A stretch of 64,000 nucleotides of DNA from Oryza sativa Japonica Group (Eukaryota; Streptophyta; Magnoliopsida; Poales; Poaceae): positions 24,767,501 through 24,831,500 of the forward strand of contig NC_089038.1 in assembly GCF_034140825.1 (NCBI RefSeq), read 5' to 3'. Below, piece by piece: positions 11,593-22,799 of the stretch (position 1 is its first letter; each line of letters begins with the position of its first letter). The position numbers were made by a program, and so were the translations under genes. The notes beneath the pieces are model-generated. The model did not search any database and was not told the origin of the DNA. It saw only the letters and a program-made list of their open reading frames with translations.

Positions 11593-13890
11593 AGCCTCCA
11601 AACTCTCCTCCACTCTCCCCCTCTCTCTTTTTTTTCCTCTTTCTATTTTTTTTGGGATTTTTTTCAACTAATTTTCTGCACACAGAAACGATACAGAACA
11701 AGCAACCCTAGATCTCCCCAAGAGAACCCTCCATTCCTGATCCGGGCCGATAAAAAAAATTCCCCTAGGACCAAAAACTTCACCGAGCAATCTCGATCAT
11801 GGATCCCAATCCAATCCAATAGCAGAGAAAACCAGGGCCCCTCGATACACCACCACCACCACCTCAATCTCCCTCCCAAATCGAAACCCCCAACTCCCCC
11901 CAATCAACAAAACCAATCCACGGCCCCGGCGCGGCGAATCACGCCTCCAGATCACCGAGCAACACAAAGCTCCACCCCCCACCGAAACCAAGCGGCGGCG
12001 GCGGCGAGGAACCAAGGATCGATCCCCGGACCAGAGGCACCTCGAGACGGGAAGGGGAGTCGTTGGCGGGTAGGCGGGGATCGATGGATACACACCTTCG
12101 AATGCGGCTGCGGCGGTGGGAGGATGGGGTACTGGGAGGTGAGGCGGAGGAGGAGGGGGAAACCCTAGGATGTGGGTAATAGGTGGAGGCGGAGGATGGG
12201 GGGAAGAGGAGGAGGAGGAGGAGGATGGTGGTGGCGTGGGGGTTCCGCGGAAATCTCGAAGCCTCCTTTGCTTCCCCTTGGCTTCCGCGCCGCGCGAGGG
12301 GAGGAGAGGTGAAGAAGAGGAGAGGAGGAGGAGGAGAGAGAGTGCGTGTGCGTGGCCTGCCTGCTCGTTGCGCTGGGTGGGGGCGGCTGGGCTGGCTTGG
12401 CTAAGGTAAAGGCGAGATCGCTCGCCTCGCGTCGCCTCTCCTTTTCGCTTGCGTTTTCGTTGGGGGGTTTGGTTTTTTTTTCTCTTCTCCGAGCGAGAGT
12501 ACAGGGGCTTTCCGGCAAATACACGCCTACCTGCCTACCGGACTGCCTCGCCTCCCTCCATGCAAAACCTCCTTTGAACGGCCGTGCGGAATTGGCGGCC
12601 CCTTGGAACGGTTGGGGCACAAAGAATTAGTTTTACCGCTTGACTTGGTAAACATATATCGGATTTGACATATGCTTCGTGAATAATTGCATATAATATG
12701 AAACTAGTGGAGGATAGTAACCATGTACGATGGGAAAGTTTATAACTGACGAAAAAAATATAGTAGTATTCATGAGGAATGATAATATGTTGTGATGTTT
12801 TAGATTTGTGATAGTTTATGACGGTTACATAAGTTAAGATAAGAATACGACTTATAACTATTACGTAAGTGAAGAGAACTAGCGAGATAAAACTTATGTT
12901 TAGGCTATTACTTATGTAGTTTTAAGGTGATTGAAAGTATGAAAACAACTCCTGAAAATTAAAGAAAAAAGAAATATACTCCCTCCCCTCCGGTTCTAGT
13001 TTAATTGATGTTTTAGACAGTATTGCAAATACCAATGAGTAATTAATTAGGATCTACATTTTCAATTATACCCATATTAAATACATTCGAGGATGAAAAT
13101 GAAGCAGCAGATGCATGCATCTTTACTCCTGGAGTACCAGCTGTTGGTCACAGATGGAAACCAAGCAACAAATGTTTGCCTCGGGAGTGTATTGTGTTTG
13201 CATGCATGCAAGGATAGTGCTGGGAAACTGAGCCTTGAGCTAAAACGTCGATTTTTCCCATACAAAAGCTATTAAGCTATAATGTCAGTTAAAAAAGAAC
13301 TGGAGGGTGTACTATTCTTATCTCCACATAATATGTTATCTATAGACTTAATTACATTTCCATATAGGCCAAAATTTGGCGTGGCTATAACACCTAAGTT
13401 AACGGGAAGAAAGAAAATCTAAATAAAGGGGGTTATATTCCAGACCTATAATTGGCGACGGCTCCAAAATAGTTGGGCCCAACAAAACCGCACGCACTAA
13501 GATATGAGGCTTGTTTGGCTACAAGGTATGGTGTTGCCTTGCAGCTCGCCTGACGTCTACGGCAGCTTCATTTGCTGCATGGTGTAACAGTCGACTGGCT
13601 GCATGGCAGCGCTACACCAGGCAGCCGACCGAGACAATGTAAGTAGTTTTATTTTGGCGCGACTATTGGCCTAAAAACAAATATGGGTATCTATTATATT
13701 TCTCTATGTATATAAAATTCAACTTTTACAAACTACTCTATGCGTCTCAATATAAATGTATCTAGGATGATCTCCGTGGCACATTAAAACACTATAGCTA
13801 CTTATAGCATGTATTGTGAAGGTTTAATGCATTATTTCTCTTCTATACGCAACTCCAGCTTTCAACAATAATCATGCGGGGATTGCTCTT

Positions 13891-14099
13891 ACGCTGAGTT
13901 TGTGGGTGAGCGCACAATACGAAGTGATGGTTAGTGCATGATTAATTAAATATTAGCTTCTTTAAGAAAATAATTAGTATAAGCAACTTTTTTATATTTT
14001 TTTTATAAAAAACATATAGTTTAATAGTTTGAAAAGCGTATGCGTGAAAAATAAGAGAGATGGGTTGGCAAAGCAAGGAAACTAACTCAGCCTAAGCGT
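13891..14099. repeat. Non-autonomous DNA transposon copy
   Basis: The ends are partly inverted (acgctgagttt on the left, aactcagcctaagcgt on the right). The inner motifs tgcatgattaatta, agtttgaaaagcg and gaaaaataagagag are shared with 4048-4279. Confidence 0.5.
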
Positions 14100-14243
14100 T
14101 TCTCATATTACAAAGGAGCATTTCCTCAGAAACCAGGGGGTTTATTACAAAAACACGAAGCAGTTTGCACCCCACGGAAGCCCAAGGACACGAAAGGATC
14201 CATCCATCCACTGACGAGGCGGGGCCTCGGCTGATGTAACCTT

Positions 14244-14248
<5 letters not shown>

Positions 14249-14280
<32 letters not shown>
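14249..14280. repeat. (CT)n microsatellite
   Basis: An uninterrupted CT run of about 32 bp. Confidence 0.95.
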
Positions 14281-14285
<5 letters not shown>

Positions 14286-14414
14286 CCTCTCACGCGTGCA
14301 AGCACACAGCAGCACATATCCAAGCCGTGGATCACGCAATAGCAGCAAAGCCAAGCCTCCGGCCGCAACAAGCAGGAGCAGGCAGGGCATTGATTCGCGA
14401 CGGGTGGATAGATT

Positions 14415-14634
14415 AGAGCAAGTATAATAGTGAGTTATAACAAAAAAAATCAAGAATGTTGGCTATCATGTAAGAGCTAGCTTAATACAAGTTTCTAGGC
14501 AAATACATTAAATGCATAGGTGAGAGATAGAGGGAGGAGAAGATAGTTGTAGCCAACTTTATAACTAATCCATTATATATGTTAGCTTTAAGATGGGCTA
14601 ATAGTAGTAAGCGAGCTCTCCTGTTATCTTGCTC
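14415..14634. mobile_element. MITE with AGAGCAAG ends (hAT-like)
   Basis: The inverted ends are AGAGCAAGTATAATAG and, reversed, AGAGCAAGATAACAG. The body includes the 'gctagcttaatac' and 'ttatatatgttagct' style seen in this abundant rice MITE class. Two relatives lie at 59111-59569. The target duplication is not clear. Confidence 0.6.
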
Positions 14635-15989
14635 TAAATGGATCAGCGGATGGCAGGACGAGAGGTTGTTGGCCGCTCCGCCGCTGGCCATCTATACGCG
14701 TGTCCCGCCCTCCCCGCGGCCCCGCCCACGCACGTGGCGCCCGCCATGACCGCATCAGCCGCAGCCGCCACCGTGGCGTGCGGGTGTGGGGGGCGTCGCG
14801 CCGAGATGGGCCACGCGTCGTCATGCGGTCATGCGCGCGGGCGAGCCACGGGCTCACGGCCCACGTGGTGGGACGCGTCGATCTACGGCTGTACCTGTGC
14901 GCACGCACGCACGTCTTGCGTTGGACCGACGGGACCCCAGGATAAGCTGGATATGGCTGAATGGCTCAGCTGATCCCTTCCCGTCATTTTTTCTTGCTCC
15001 GGTGAAAATTCGGCTTTGGTTTAACGGTATACATCAGCTCATCAAGGCGGAGCTACGGATCATCAGGTCGTGGAAAACGTGGTGCTTTTATGATATTTTT
15101 GTTGAGTAGCATAAGCCCCAAGATTTGTATACTACTTCTCTGTTTGCAGGCTACGTGCAGCGGTGGATAACTGGATATACGATACACATCATGTGATGCA
15201 AGCATCTCCCGGGCCTATTCTTCCCCTTGCTCGGTGCGCGCGCCTAGTGGCGGCAACCGGAGAGGAGAGAAGAGAACCCTTCCTACGGTGGATTTCCTTC
15301 GTGCCAAAAGTACGCTTCGGCGAGCAACTTTTCGGCGCCTCTCACCATCCGGGTGGTAAGCGCTGACGCAACGCGCGCGTTCGGGCTGCTTGGCCGGCAC
15401 GAAAGCTTTCGCTCGCTGGCACGCAGGAGGAGCGGCCAGGTCGCGTCGCCGAGGCGAGCAGCTGACGGGTGCCGTTTTGGCGGGTACTCCACCGTCTCCG
15501 CGTCGAGTGTCAACCAGAGGGAGGAACAGATCAAAAGAAAGTCGTTTCTTTAACTCCGATGCTGAACCAGCTGCTGCGCGCAGCAGCTATTTTTGGTGCG
15601 GGCAAAGGCATATGTGCTGTGTGGCCGAAGCTTCCAGCACAACCGGTTATGTGTAACTCTCCGTAGTAGTAGATCAGAACAGAACGACGTTTCGTGATCA
15701 TTTACACACGTTTGGTTTATTTACCAACTTTTTTTGTATTTTGTTTCCTCGACCGGGTCGATCGAATTGCCGTGTATTTCTCAGTTCTTGATGATCATAT
15801 ATCAATATGTGTATGCCATTCCACTATGAGTTGGTTAAGAGTGCTTATGTTTGTTTAGCTTTTTAACGATATGTGAAACAATATGAGTCATTATTGTTGA
15901 TTATTTAAGTCTTAAATATTCCAAACTGAAAAATGTATTTGTTTGTTTCTATATGAAACAATTTATATGAAAAGTATTTGAAAACAAGT

Positions 15990-16063
15990 CCTTCCGTCCC
16001 AAAATATAGTAACTTAGAAAATGTTGCATACGCCACTAAGTTTTTTATATTTTGAGACGGAGG
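15990..16063. mobile_element. Short Stowaway MITE
   Basis: The inverted ends CCTTCCGTCCCAAAATATA and TATATTTTGAGACGGAGG enclose only about 35 bp. It is a miniature or internally deleted Stowaway copy. Confidence 0.7.
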
Positions 16064-16606
16064 TAATAGTAATTTGGAAAATGCACAAATGATAAATGGG
16101 GGAGTAGTTATTTCGAGAAACATTTTAGCGCTCAACCTAAGTAGTTCTTGATGAAAATTAAAAGAAAGTTTAGTTGTGCAGTTGTAATATACGACAACTA
16201 ATATTCAGCTCTCAAACTTGTAAAATTAATTCAAAATGATATCATTTTTTATTATTTGTTTGAAAACAACATTTGTAAGGTTGGGAATTTTTTATATTTT
16301 GCATTTAACTATTTAGTGACAACTTTAATACGATACAACATAAATTAGAAAAACTAAGTTTGACCGTAAGAAACAATACAACTTTTTTAAATGGTATCGG
16401 TACGATCGAAAATTCCAGTTGTCATCCTCAAACGGACGGAAACTATACATGTACCACCATTGTTCTTTCTCGAACGTACAAGCCACCCCACGTTGGGCCA
16501 ACTTCACAGCCACGGTCTCAGGCCCAACAAGCTGACAAGGTAGCTAAACACGGAAACCAATAAGTTAACTTTACATCACTTAATTTGTCTGCGAGTCTAA
16601 TATTCA

Positions 16607-16947
16607 CACAATTTTTGACAATTTGATCATTTGAAAAATCTAATTTTATAAATAAACTGTCGTCAAAACTTATTTCAAAAATGATCATTCTGTTTAGCGC
16701 CAAATCGTGTGACGCTGAATTTAGACACCTCAGCGCTACACAACACGGCGCTGAATGTCCGTTGGCGCGCTGACTCAGCCTTCTATTCACGGTGGCACGG
16801 CATTCAGCGTCAGTTGACGTTGCGCTGGAATGTCTAAATTCAGCGCCACACGATTTGGTGCTGAACAGAAGGGTTTTGAAATAAGTTTTGGCGACGGTTC
16901 ATTTGTAAAATAGTTTTTTCAAATGATCAAATTGTCAAAAATTATGG
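16607..16947. mobile_element. Fold-back MITE of Mutator type (MULE-MITE)
   Basis: Long inverted repeats (CACAATTTTTGACAATTTG on the left, CCATAATTTTTGACAATTTG reversed on the right) extend inward almost to the centre, including a GC-rich inner arm with TTTAGCGCCAAATCGTGTG. Perfect 9-bp duplications TAATATTCA flank it (16598-16606, 16948-16956). The 9-bp AT-rich target points to Mutator-like transposition. It carries no gene. Confidence 0.85.
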
Positions 16948-17254
16948 TAATATTCATCTCTGAACCCAACTACCAAATATAGCCAATCCCCCGACTCATT
17001 CCTGAGTAGAAAACTGGTTGGTTTTGGCTGACGTAAACCCATTCTAGTTGTGAGACAACTTCAAGAGATCTAAAGTGAACTTATTCCTTTTCGATTCAGT
17101 GACGACTTCCAAGTAACAAAAGTGAACTTATTTCTTTTCAGCTAGGGACAACTTTCAGGCTCATACCATATGCCATTGGATCTTCATATGGTGATTTATT
17201 TTCTCTTTTTCGGAACACTTCGTATAACTTGCTACGTCGCTGGCGTCACGGTTA

Positions 17255-17461
17255 CTCCCTCCGTCCCAAAAAGAAGGTAAACTATGGTTTCTGTGTCCAA
17301 CTTTAACTGTCCGTCTTATATAAATTTTTTTTATAATTTATATTTTTATTATTGTTAGATGATAAAACATGATTAATATTTTATGCGTGACTTGTATTTT
17401 TTTATATAATTTTTTCAAATAAAACGAACGGAGTTTTATTTTTTTTTTTGCACGGAGGGAG
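17255..17461. mobile_element. Stowaway MITE
   Basis: The ends CTCCCTCCGTCCCAAAAAG and TTTTGCACGGAGGGAG are flanked by TA on both sides. The inside is AT-rich with no coding frame. Confidence 0.85.
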
Positions 17462-17577
17462 TACTTCGCAAGAGCATAGAGATGAAACGGAGTGAGACGA
17501 GACTCGAGAGGACTGCAAGCGCTACGAGGCGTGTGCTTTGAGATTGTGGCGTGAGACGTGTCGCACGCATACACAGC

Positions 17578-17765
17578 AGAAATTTGCTTCCCACCCAGGC
17601 ACCCAGCCGAGAGGTTTTTCCTATGTGTCATTAAAAAAGATGGTGTACCACTGAAAAGTTCGAGCCTCTGCAGAAATTTGCTTCCCACCCAGGCACCCAG
17701 CCGAGAGGTTTTTCCTATGTGTCATTAAAAAAGATGGTGTACCACTAAAAAGTTCGAGCCTCCCT
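17578..17765. repeat. 94-bp tandem duplication spanning the left Pack-MULE end
   Basis: Two nearly identical units lie head to tail, beginning near 17578 and 17672 with 'gcagaaatttgcttcccacc'. Each unit contains the 9-bp target sequence CCCAGCCGA and the start of the terminal repeat (GAGGTTTTTCC). The duplication therefore arose after the element inserted and gives two possible left ends, 17611 and 17705. Confidence 0.9.
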
Positions 17766-18199
17766 CTACCATCGTCGAATTTTATCGTGCCCTCCACACC
17801 ACCATTCCGTCGCAATACTGTTTGGATTTAGCCATCTGGTAGCTCTGACGTGTAGGCCCGGGTAGGGAAAATGTCGCTCTTGCCCTTTCACTCTCTCCGC
17901 GGCGTGCGCGTCCGCTTCACTCTCAGCCGGCGCCCAGCCGAGCGTGGCCGAGCCGCTGGACGCCCGAGCCGCCACGCCGGCCTCCCCTTCCCTCGTCGCC
18001 GCCGTCTCCGCCGAGCCGAGCGGACGGCGCCGCCGGCCACCCCTCCAACCAGCACCCGCCCTCCACCTTTGCCCGGCGCTGCTCTGGCTCCTCCACCCCG
18101 ACGGCCTCCGTCGCCGCCGCACCGGCCTTCCCCCATCCTCCTCGCCGCCCCGGCCTCCTTCCCCGACCCGCCCTACTCGCAGCGAGGAGGACAGTGACC

Positions 18200-19054
18200 T
18201 CCCGCCGCCGCGGCAGCTGGCCGACCCGCCCTACTAGCTGGGGCGCACCATCCTGGGCTACGACGTGCGGCGGTCGGCGTGGCTGGCAGCGCACCCGGAG
18301 TTCCCGGCGCACGTGGCGCCCCGAACCCACCTCGCTCGCCGCACGCCCGCCGCGTGGAGACGGCGCGAGAGATCGATCGACCGATTCGACCCGACCGATG
18401 GCGAGCTCGCTGTCCCGCGTGGGTGCGGCGCTGCCCCGGGCGCGCCCGCGCGCCGCGCTCCGATGTTCGGTGAGCAAGCTTGATGGTTCCAGGGCATTTG
18501 ATTCGCTTTATTAGAGGGGAGATGATTGAGAGTCCTTGGCGGACTTAGGTGCTCTCTGATGCGTTTGCCCATTTGCACAACGCACACACTCACGGAGTCA
18601 TGGTTCTGTTGCCTGCTGGTAATCGAATCGCATACTTAGATTAGAACAACTAATTAAACTGCAAAGTTACATCTATTGATGACCCCGAGTTCTCCTCTGC
18701 ATTTCGTGTAAAATTTGATGATATTTTAGGAGTATGTAATTCGGGATGCATACTTGGATATTGGGGTATTATGCTTGTGTATCCTTCAGATGCCAAAACG
18801 GCATTAATGTTTTGTTGTTTGGTTTTGTAATTTTTTGTAGTTTATGTAACTAATTGCGGTACGCGGCGCACAACCTCGTTCTCCATGGCTGGGAGGCCAA
18901 GGTGTTCGACGAGAAGAGCTGGATCGGCGTCAACACCGGCAGTGGTCGCTCGACCTGCTCGACGCGTGGGCCGACCGGCGCCCGGCCGCCGCCCAGCCGG
19001 GGCACCGCGCCGCCCTCGCCACGGCTCACGCCGCTGTCGCCTCGGCCCGGTCGC
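18200..19054 (+). pseudogene. Captured fragments of a GT34 glycosyltransferase gene
   Basis: Family 34 glycosyltransferases (xyloglucan xylosyl- and galactomannan galactosyl-transferases) act in the Golgi. Two blocks can be read. Near 18220-18330 the frame gives DPPY, a stop, then LGRTILGYDVRRSAWL and AAHPEFPAHVAP, like the stem region of the family. Near 18858-18935 it gives RYAAHNLVLHGWEAKVFDEK and SWIGVNTGS. At the next bases, in a shifted frame, comes WSLDLLDAWADRRPA. In intact members NTGS is followed by about seven residues (a short FLxRNCQ-type stretch) and then WSLDLLDAWA, so this copy has lost them. A donor-like GTGAGC near 18470 and an acceptor-like TTTTGTAG near 18839 suggest that an intron was captured too. 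This is a broken transduplicate, not a working enzyme. The family assignment comes from motif memory. Confidence 0.65.
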
Positions 19055-19333
19055 TGTTACGAAAATAGATGCACAACGGAGACACGAATTTTACGTGGAA
19101 AATCCTTGCGGGAAAAACCATGGGCACCGACCGGCAATGATCACTATAGAGAAATTTTGATACAAACGCATGGAATACATTGGGCTGTCGCACCCTCCCC
19201 ATGCGGCTTACAAGGGATATATATAGCAGAAATCTAGGAGCCCTAATAGGAAACTAATCATATAAAGTAGAGTCATATTAGATAACTAATCCGAATATAT
19301 TATGGGCCCGAAATTCGGATCACATATTTAACA
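19055..19333 (-). repeat. Left LTR (3' LTR) of the Copia-type fossil
   Basis: This matches 21966-22246 along its whole length and is preceded by the GTCGC target copy (19050-19054). Confidence 0.9.
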
Positions 19334-19472
19334 ATCTTCACCTTGAGACGAATTTCCCTTGTAGCATAAAAATCTTCAATCTCCAAAGAACCTCGTGATA
19401 ATAAAATCAATGTGCGCCAAATAGTCACTTGGACTATTGTCGGTGACATGGGACCGGGAGTATCATGACTTA

Positions 19473-19784
19473 GGGCATCCACAATGTAGGGGAGAAGTGG
19501 GTATTAGGAATTAAAATATTCTTACTACTAGGTAAGATACATCGTGGAAGTAGTAAATAACTACTACCAAGCCATAAGCTTGCTACAGGTTATAGCACTT
19601 TGTGGTGGGTCCTATCTAATTTTTAATTGTGACATGGCTCATGTTTGGGGTTCTTTTTCAGATAGGTCCCACCTTATTACCCACTCTACACATATATACA
19701 TTGTGGTGCATCTTCAATCTACTATTACCATCTTACATGGGCCCACCTTACTACCTACTTTTGCAACATACATTGAGGATGCCC
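19473..19784. mobile_element. Tourist-like MITE inside the LTR fossil
   Basis: The inverted ends GGGCATCCACAATGTA and TACATTGAGGATGCCC are flanked by TTA (19470-19472, 19785-19787). At 312 bp without a coding frame, it fits PIF/Harbinger MITEs. Confidence 0.85.
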
Positions 19785-19786
19785 TT

Positions 19787-20871
19787 AGAGACTTGAGGCA
19801 GACACGATCACCCACGTGGCCTAACCCCCTCGGGGGGGGGGGGGGTCGGGCCCGAGGGTGATACGGCCGCCCTTCTCTGTCTCCCCGAGGGGTCGGACCG
19901 CTCCCGTCTCGGCCCCGAGGGCCGAGGCGCCCCGACCCCTTGTGGGTTTTGCGCCGCGTATATGGGGTAGGTGAGCATAGCGGGGCTCACCTAACCACAT
20001 TTATTGCGGTTTGGACGAGCGCGTCACGCCGCATGTAACGCAGTGCAGCGCGCTCGTTTATCCGGTCAGTGACCAGTCACAGACCGATCAGATCGTGGGT
20101 TAGGTGGCGACAGGCGGTCTGACGCACGCCTCGCCCCATCCCGCCAGGATGAGAGCCTCCAAGCACTCGTCCCTAGCCGGAGCCGACGTGTTAGCTCCTG
20201 GAGATGGCACGTTGGTCCCGGTCAGATATATACCAGGCTTCATCCTAACCATTACAAACAAGACATTGTATGAAGAGGGGCGAACATGCAGATTGATAAA
20301 CTGACACGTGGTGGACAAGAATGACCGATTTGTGACCGGTCTGACACTGGTCATGTCGTCAGCAGACAGCCATGTTCCCACGTCGCGCCTGCTTCCGGCG
20401 GAAGTGGAGGTAGGTATGGGCCGTCCCATCAGAAGGTCATTCGGACGGCAACCATACAAGTCTCCGTCTGTTTATAAAAAGATAGGATAAGTCCCCACAA
20501 AAAGAGAGAGATGGTGCATGTGGTATCCCCTTGAGGTATAAAAGGAGGACCTTGCCCACTTAGAAGGGGATTGATTTTCGGATCCAGAAGGATCAGAGAG
20601 GGAGAGAGTAAGAGCTCTCTGGTTCTCCAGCTCTTTTGTAGCTTCTTCATACATAGATCCACAAAAACACAGGAGTAGGGTATTACGCTTCTCAGCGGCC
20701 CGAACCTGTATACATCGCCCGTGTCTTGTGTGTTTCCATTCTCGCGAACCTTCCACACACAGACTAGGAGCTTAGAATCTCACCCAGGGCCCCCGGCCGA
20801 ACCGGCAAAGGGGGGCCTGCGCGGTCTCCCGGTGAGGAGCCCCCACGCTCCGTCAACTATAATTCATAACA
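19787..20871 (+). mobile_element. Probable solo LTR, Gypsy type
   Basis: This is a GC-rich block of about 1.1 kb, unlike its surroundings, with a promoter-like GAGGTATAAAAGGAGG near 20533-20548. Downstream is a leader with 'cttctcagcggcccgaacc', which I associate with rice Gypsy LTRs. It ends near CATAACA. The pentamer CCCTT sits on both sides (19782-19786, 20872-20876) and may be the target duplication, but the left end lacks the usual TG, so the exact border is uncertain. No internal region follows, hence solo. Confidence 0.5.
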
Positions 20872-20875
20872 CCCT

Positions 20876-21410
20876 TAATCCAGAAGAGGTAGACTACACT
20901 TCAAACTCGCCATTGGGAACAAATCCTGAATCTGTTGGTATGACATTGTGGAACCCAGCAGAGATGCGAAACTGATGCACAAACTTCAAACTCGCCATGG
21001 GAATAAATCCTGAATCTGCTGGCATTAATTTCTAGAATCCAAACAGAAATGCGAAAAATTCTTGTGCACAAAAACGAAGTACTTAGATCCCCTGATAACC
21101 TCCTGGTATGTTGGGTACAATGGTAGCAAAATTCGCCGGACAATTTGATCACCTTGTGATCTAGACAGGAGCGAGGCTACCTCTCGACGACTTGAATGTA
21201 CTTTTTTTTTTAATCTCAGGTGCATGACTTATCCTCCTTAAAACATGCGCCAACTTGCATCTTCACTTGCCATAACGAGATTGTATCTCAATCCAGAAGT
21301 CGTAGATCAAACTTCTAACTCGCCTTGGGAATAAAATCCTGAATCTGCTGGTACAATTTGTCAAACCCTAACAGAAACGCGAAACACTCTGGGTGCATAA
21401 AACGAAGTTG
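20876..21410. repeat. Degenerate repeats inside the LTR fossil
   Basis: A unit of about 100 bp with 'aactcgcc', 'aatcctgaatctgctgg' and 'agaaa/gatgcgaaa' appears at about 20876-20976, 20984-21085 and 21290-21410. The spacing is irregular. No coding sense is visible. Confidence 0.6.
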
Positions 21411-21965
21411 ATCTCCGTGCAGAACCTCCTGGTAGACTGGCTTGTGAATGTAGCAATTTGGAACGTGAATTTGTGTTCCCCTGAACAGAACCAAAACAAT
21501 GCAAGGCTTAAATCCCTGGTGCGAAGGGCGTGTGCACGTAATAATTCCAACGTGAAATTTAATTCACATGAACAGAACCGAGAAGGCTACTGAAGGCTTG
21601 GACTTTTCTCCTTCCTCGGGATGCGTGCGGAATAGATCAATGGCTTCAACCCTGCTGTTGCTTCTGATTTTCTCCTGCGTTGCTTGATGGACGTGATTCA
21701 GATCGATGTGTTGGAGCACTTGCTTAAATCGATCTGGTCGACACCGCTTCGGGTTTGCTTCACCGGTGATTCAATCTCACCGAATTGATTTCTGCGACGA
21801 TGACGACGCGTTGCTGTTGCGGCCGATTCTTCGCGACGTGCGCTGCTGCTCCTTCCCCGGCGGCGTCGATGACGAGGTCAATCAGATCGATATATACTCC
21901 GATCCGAAAAATCACACCGGTGGCTGTGTGATTAGTAGATCGATCTCCAATGCTTTGATACCACT

Positions 21966-22246
21966 TGTTATGAAAATAGATGCACAACGAAGACACGAAT
22001 TTTACGTCGAAAATCCTTGCGGGAAAAAACCATGGGCGCCGACCGGCAATGATCACTATAGAGAAATTGGATACAAACGCAGGGGATACATTGGGCTGTC
22101 GCACCCTCCCCGTGCGGCTTACAAGGGATATATATATAGCAGAAATCTAGGAGCACTAATAGGAAACTAATCCTATAAAGTAGAGTCCTATTAGATAATT
22201 AATCCGAATATATTGTGGGCCCGAAATTCGGATCACATATTTAACA
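21966..22246 (-). repeat. Right LTR (5' LTR) of the Copia-type fossil
   Basis: It is followed by the GTCGC target copy (22247-22251). The tRNA primer-binding site lies immediately inside it on the minus strand. Confidence 0.9.
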
Positions 22247-22799
22247 GTCGCCGGCCGCGCCGCCGCTGCACCGGCCGCGCCCCCGAATGGCTGCCCTCTG
22301 AATGGCACAGAAGGAAACAAATTTCATCAAAGGGCAACTAAGTCATTTGGCTATACCGTTACCCACCGTTACCATCAAAAATGGACGGAATGGTGTGGAG
22401 GGCACGATAAAATTCGACGATGGCAGAGAGGGAGGCTCGAACTTTTTAGTGGCACAGAGGCAGACACCATCTTTTTTAATGGCATACAGGGAAAAACCTC
22501 CCCAGCCGAGCGTCCCCCACTCCCCACTCACTCGCCACCCATCCCGAACCCCGAGGTCCCCGACGCTTGCACGGAGCGCCGCAAGGCCCCGCAGCGGCGC
22601 GCCTGCCGCCCCATTCAACGTCGACCGGCACCCGCGCGCCTGGGCACCGCGATTCCGCAAGACGAATCCACGACCCGTCGTTTGCCCGTTTCCGTCGCTG
22701 CGTCGTTGGTCGGTACGGTAAGGACAGTAAGGTTTCTAAATTTTGAATACGAATCACCATTGTCGTCCCAATAGAGGAGAGTCAAGGGACGACACAGAA

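Larger units (their letters stand above)
12600..17254. other. Long intergenic region with decayed repeats
   Basis: No gene is supported. Positions 12640-13000 are AT-rich. A one-ended Stowaway-like sequence (CTCCCTCCCCTCCGG) lies near 12980. Positions 13891-14099 and 14415-14634 are MITE-type repeats. A CT microsatellite lies at 14249-14280. Two GC-rich islands (about 14640-14950 and 15220-15500) have open frames on both strands but no recognisable domain and no clear splice pattern. Positions 15990-16063 and 16607-16947 are further MITEs. Confidence 0.45.
19055..22246 (-). mobile_element. Copia-type non-autonomous LTR fossil, nested
   Basis: Two LTR copies of 279 and 281 bp (19055-19333, 21966-22246) begin TGTTA and end TTTAACA on the plus strand. 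Perfect 5-bp duplications GTCGC flank the whole. Just inside the right LTR the minus strand reads TGGTATCAAAGC, a primer-binding site of the initiator-Met tRNA type. A purine-rich run adjoins the other LTR, so the element points leftward. The inside shows no recognisable gag-pol frame, which suits a LARD or TRIM-like parasite. The LTRs differ at about 5 percent of sites by eye, roughly two million years at usual grass rates. It holds a Tourist MITE and a probable Gypsy solo LTR. Confidence 0.85.
17611..22500. mobile_element. Pack-MULE carrying glycosyltransferase family 34 fragments
   Basis: The inverted termini run from GAGGTTTTTCCTATGTGTCA on the left to the matching GGGAAAAACCTC on the right. 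They stay similar for over 100 bp inward, through the CGATAAAATTCGACGATGG segment at about 17770-17800 and 22405-22430. Perfect 9-bp duplications CCCAGCCGA lie at 17602-17610 and 22501-22509, the Mutator hallmark. The cargo is GC-rich and on the plus strand holds pieces of a GT34 gene. No transposase frame is present. A Copia-type LTR fossil (19055-22246) is inserted in the cargo; without it the element is about 1.7 kb. The terminal repeat and target evidence is direct. Confidence 0.85.

Noticed and set aside
12975-13310. Possible Stowaway from 12980 to about 13310
   Set aside because: The left end is Stowaway-like, but the right end (ggagggtgta) is too weak to call a whole element.
14638-14973. 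GC-rich frames near 14.6-15.6 kb
   Set aside because: Several overlapping frames on both strands with no recognisable motif. Probably chance frames in GC-rich DNA.
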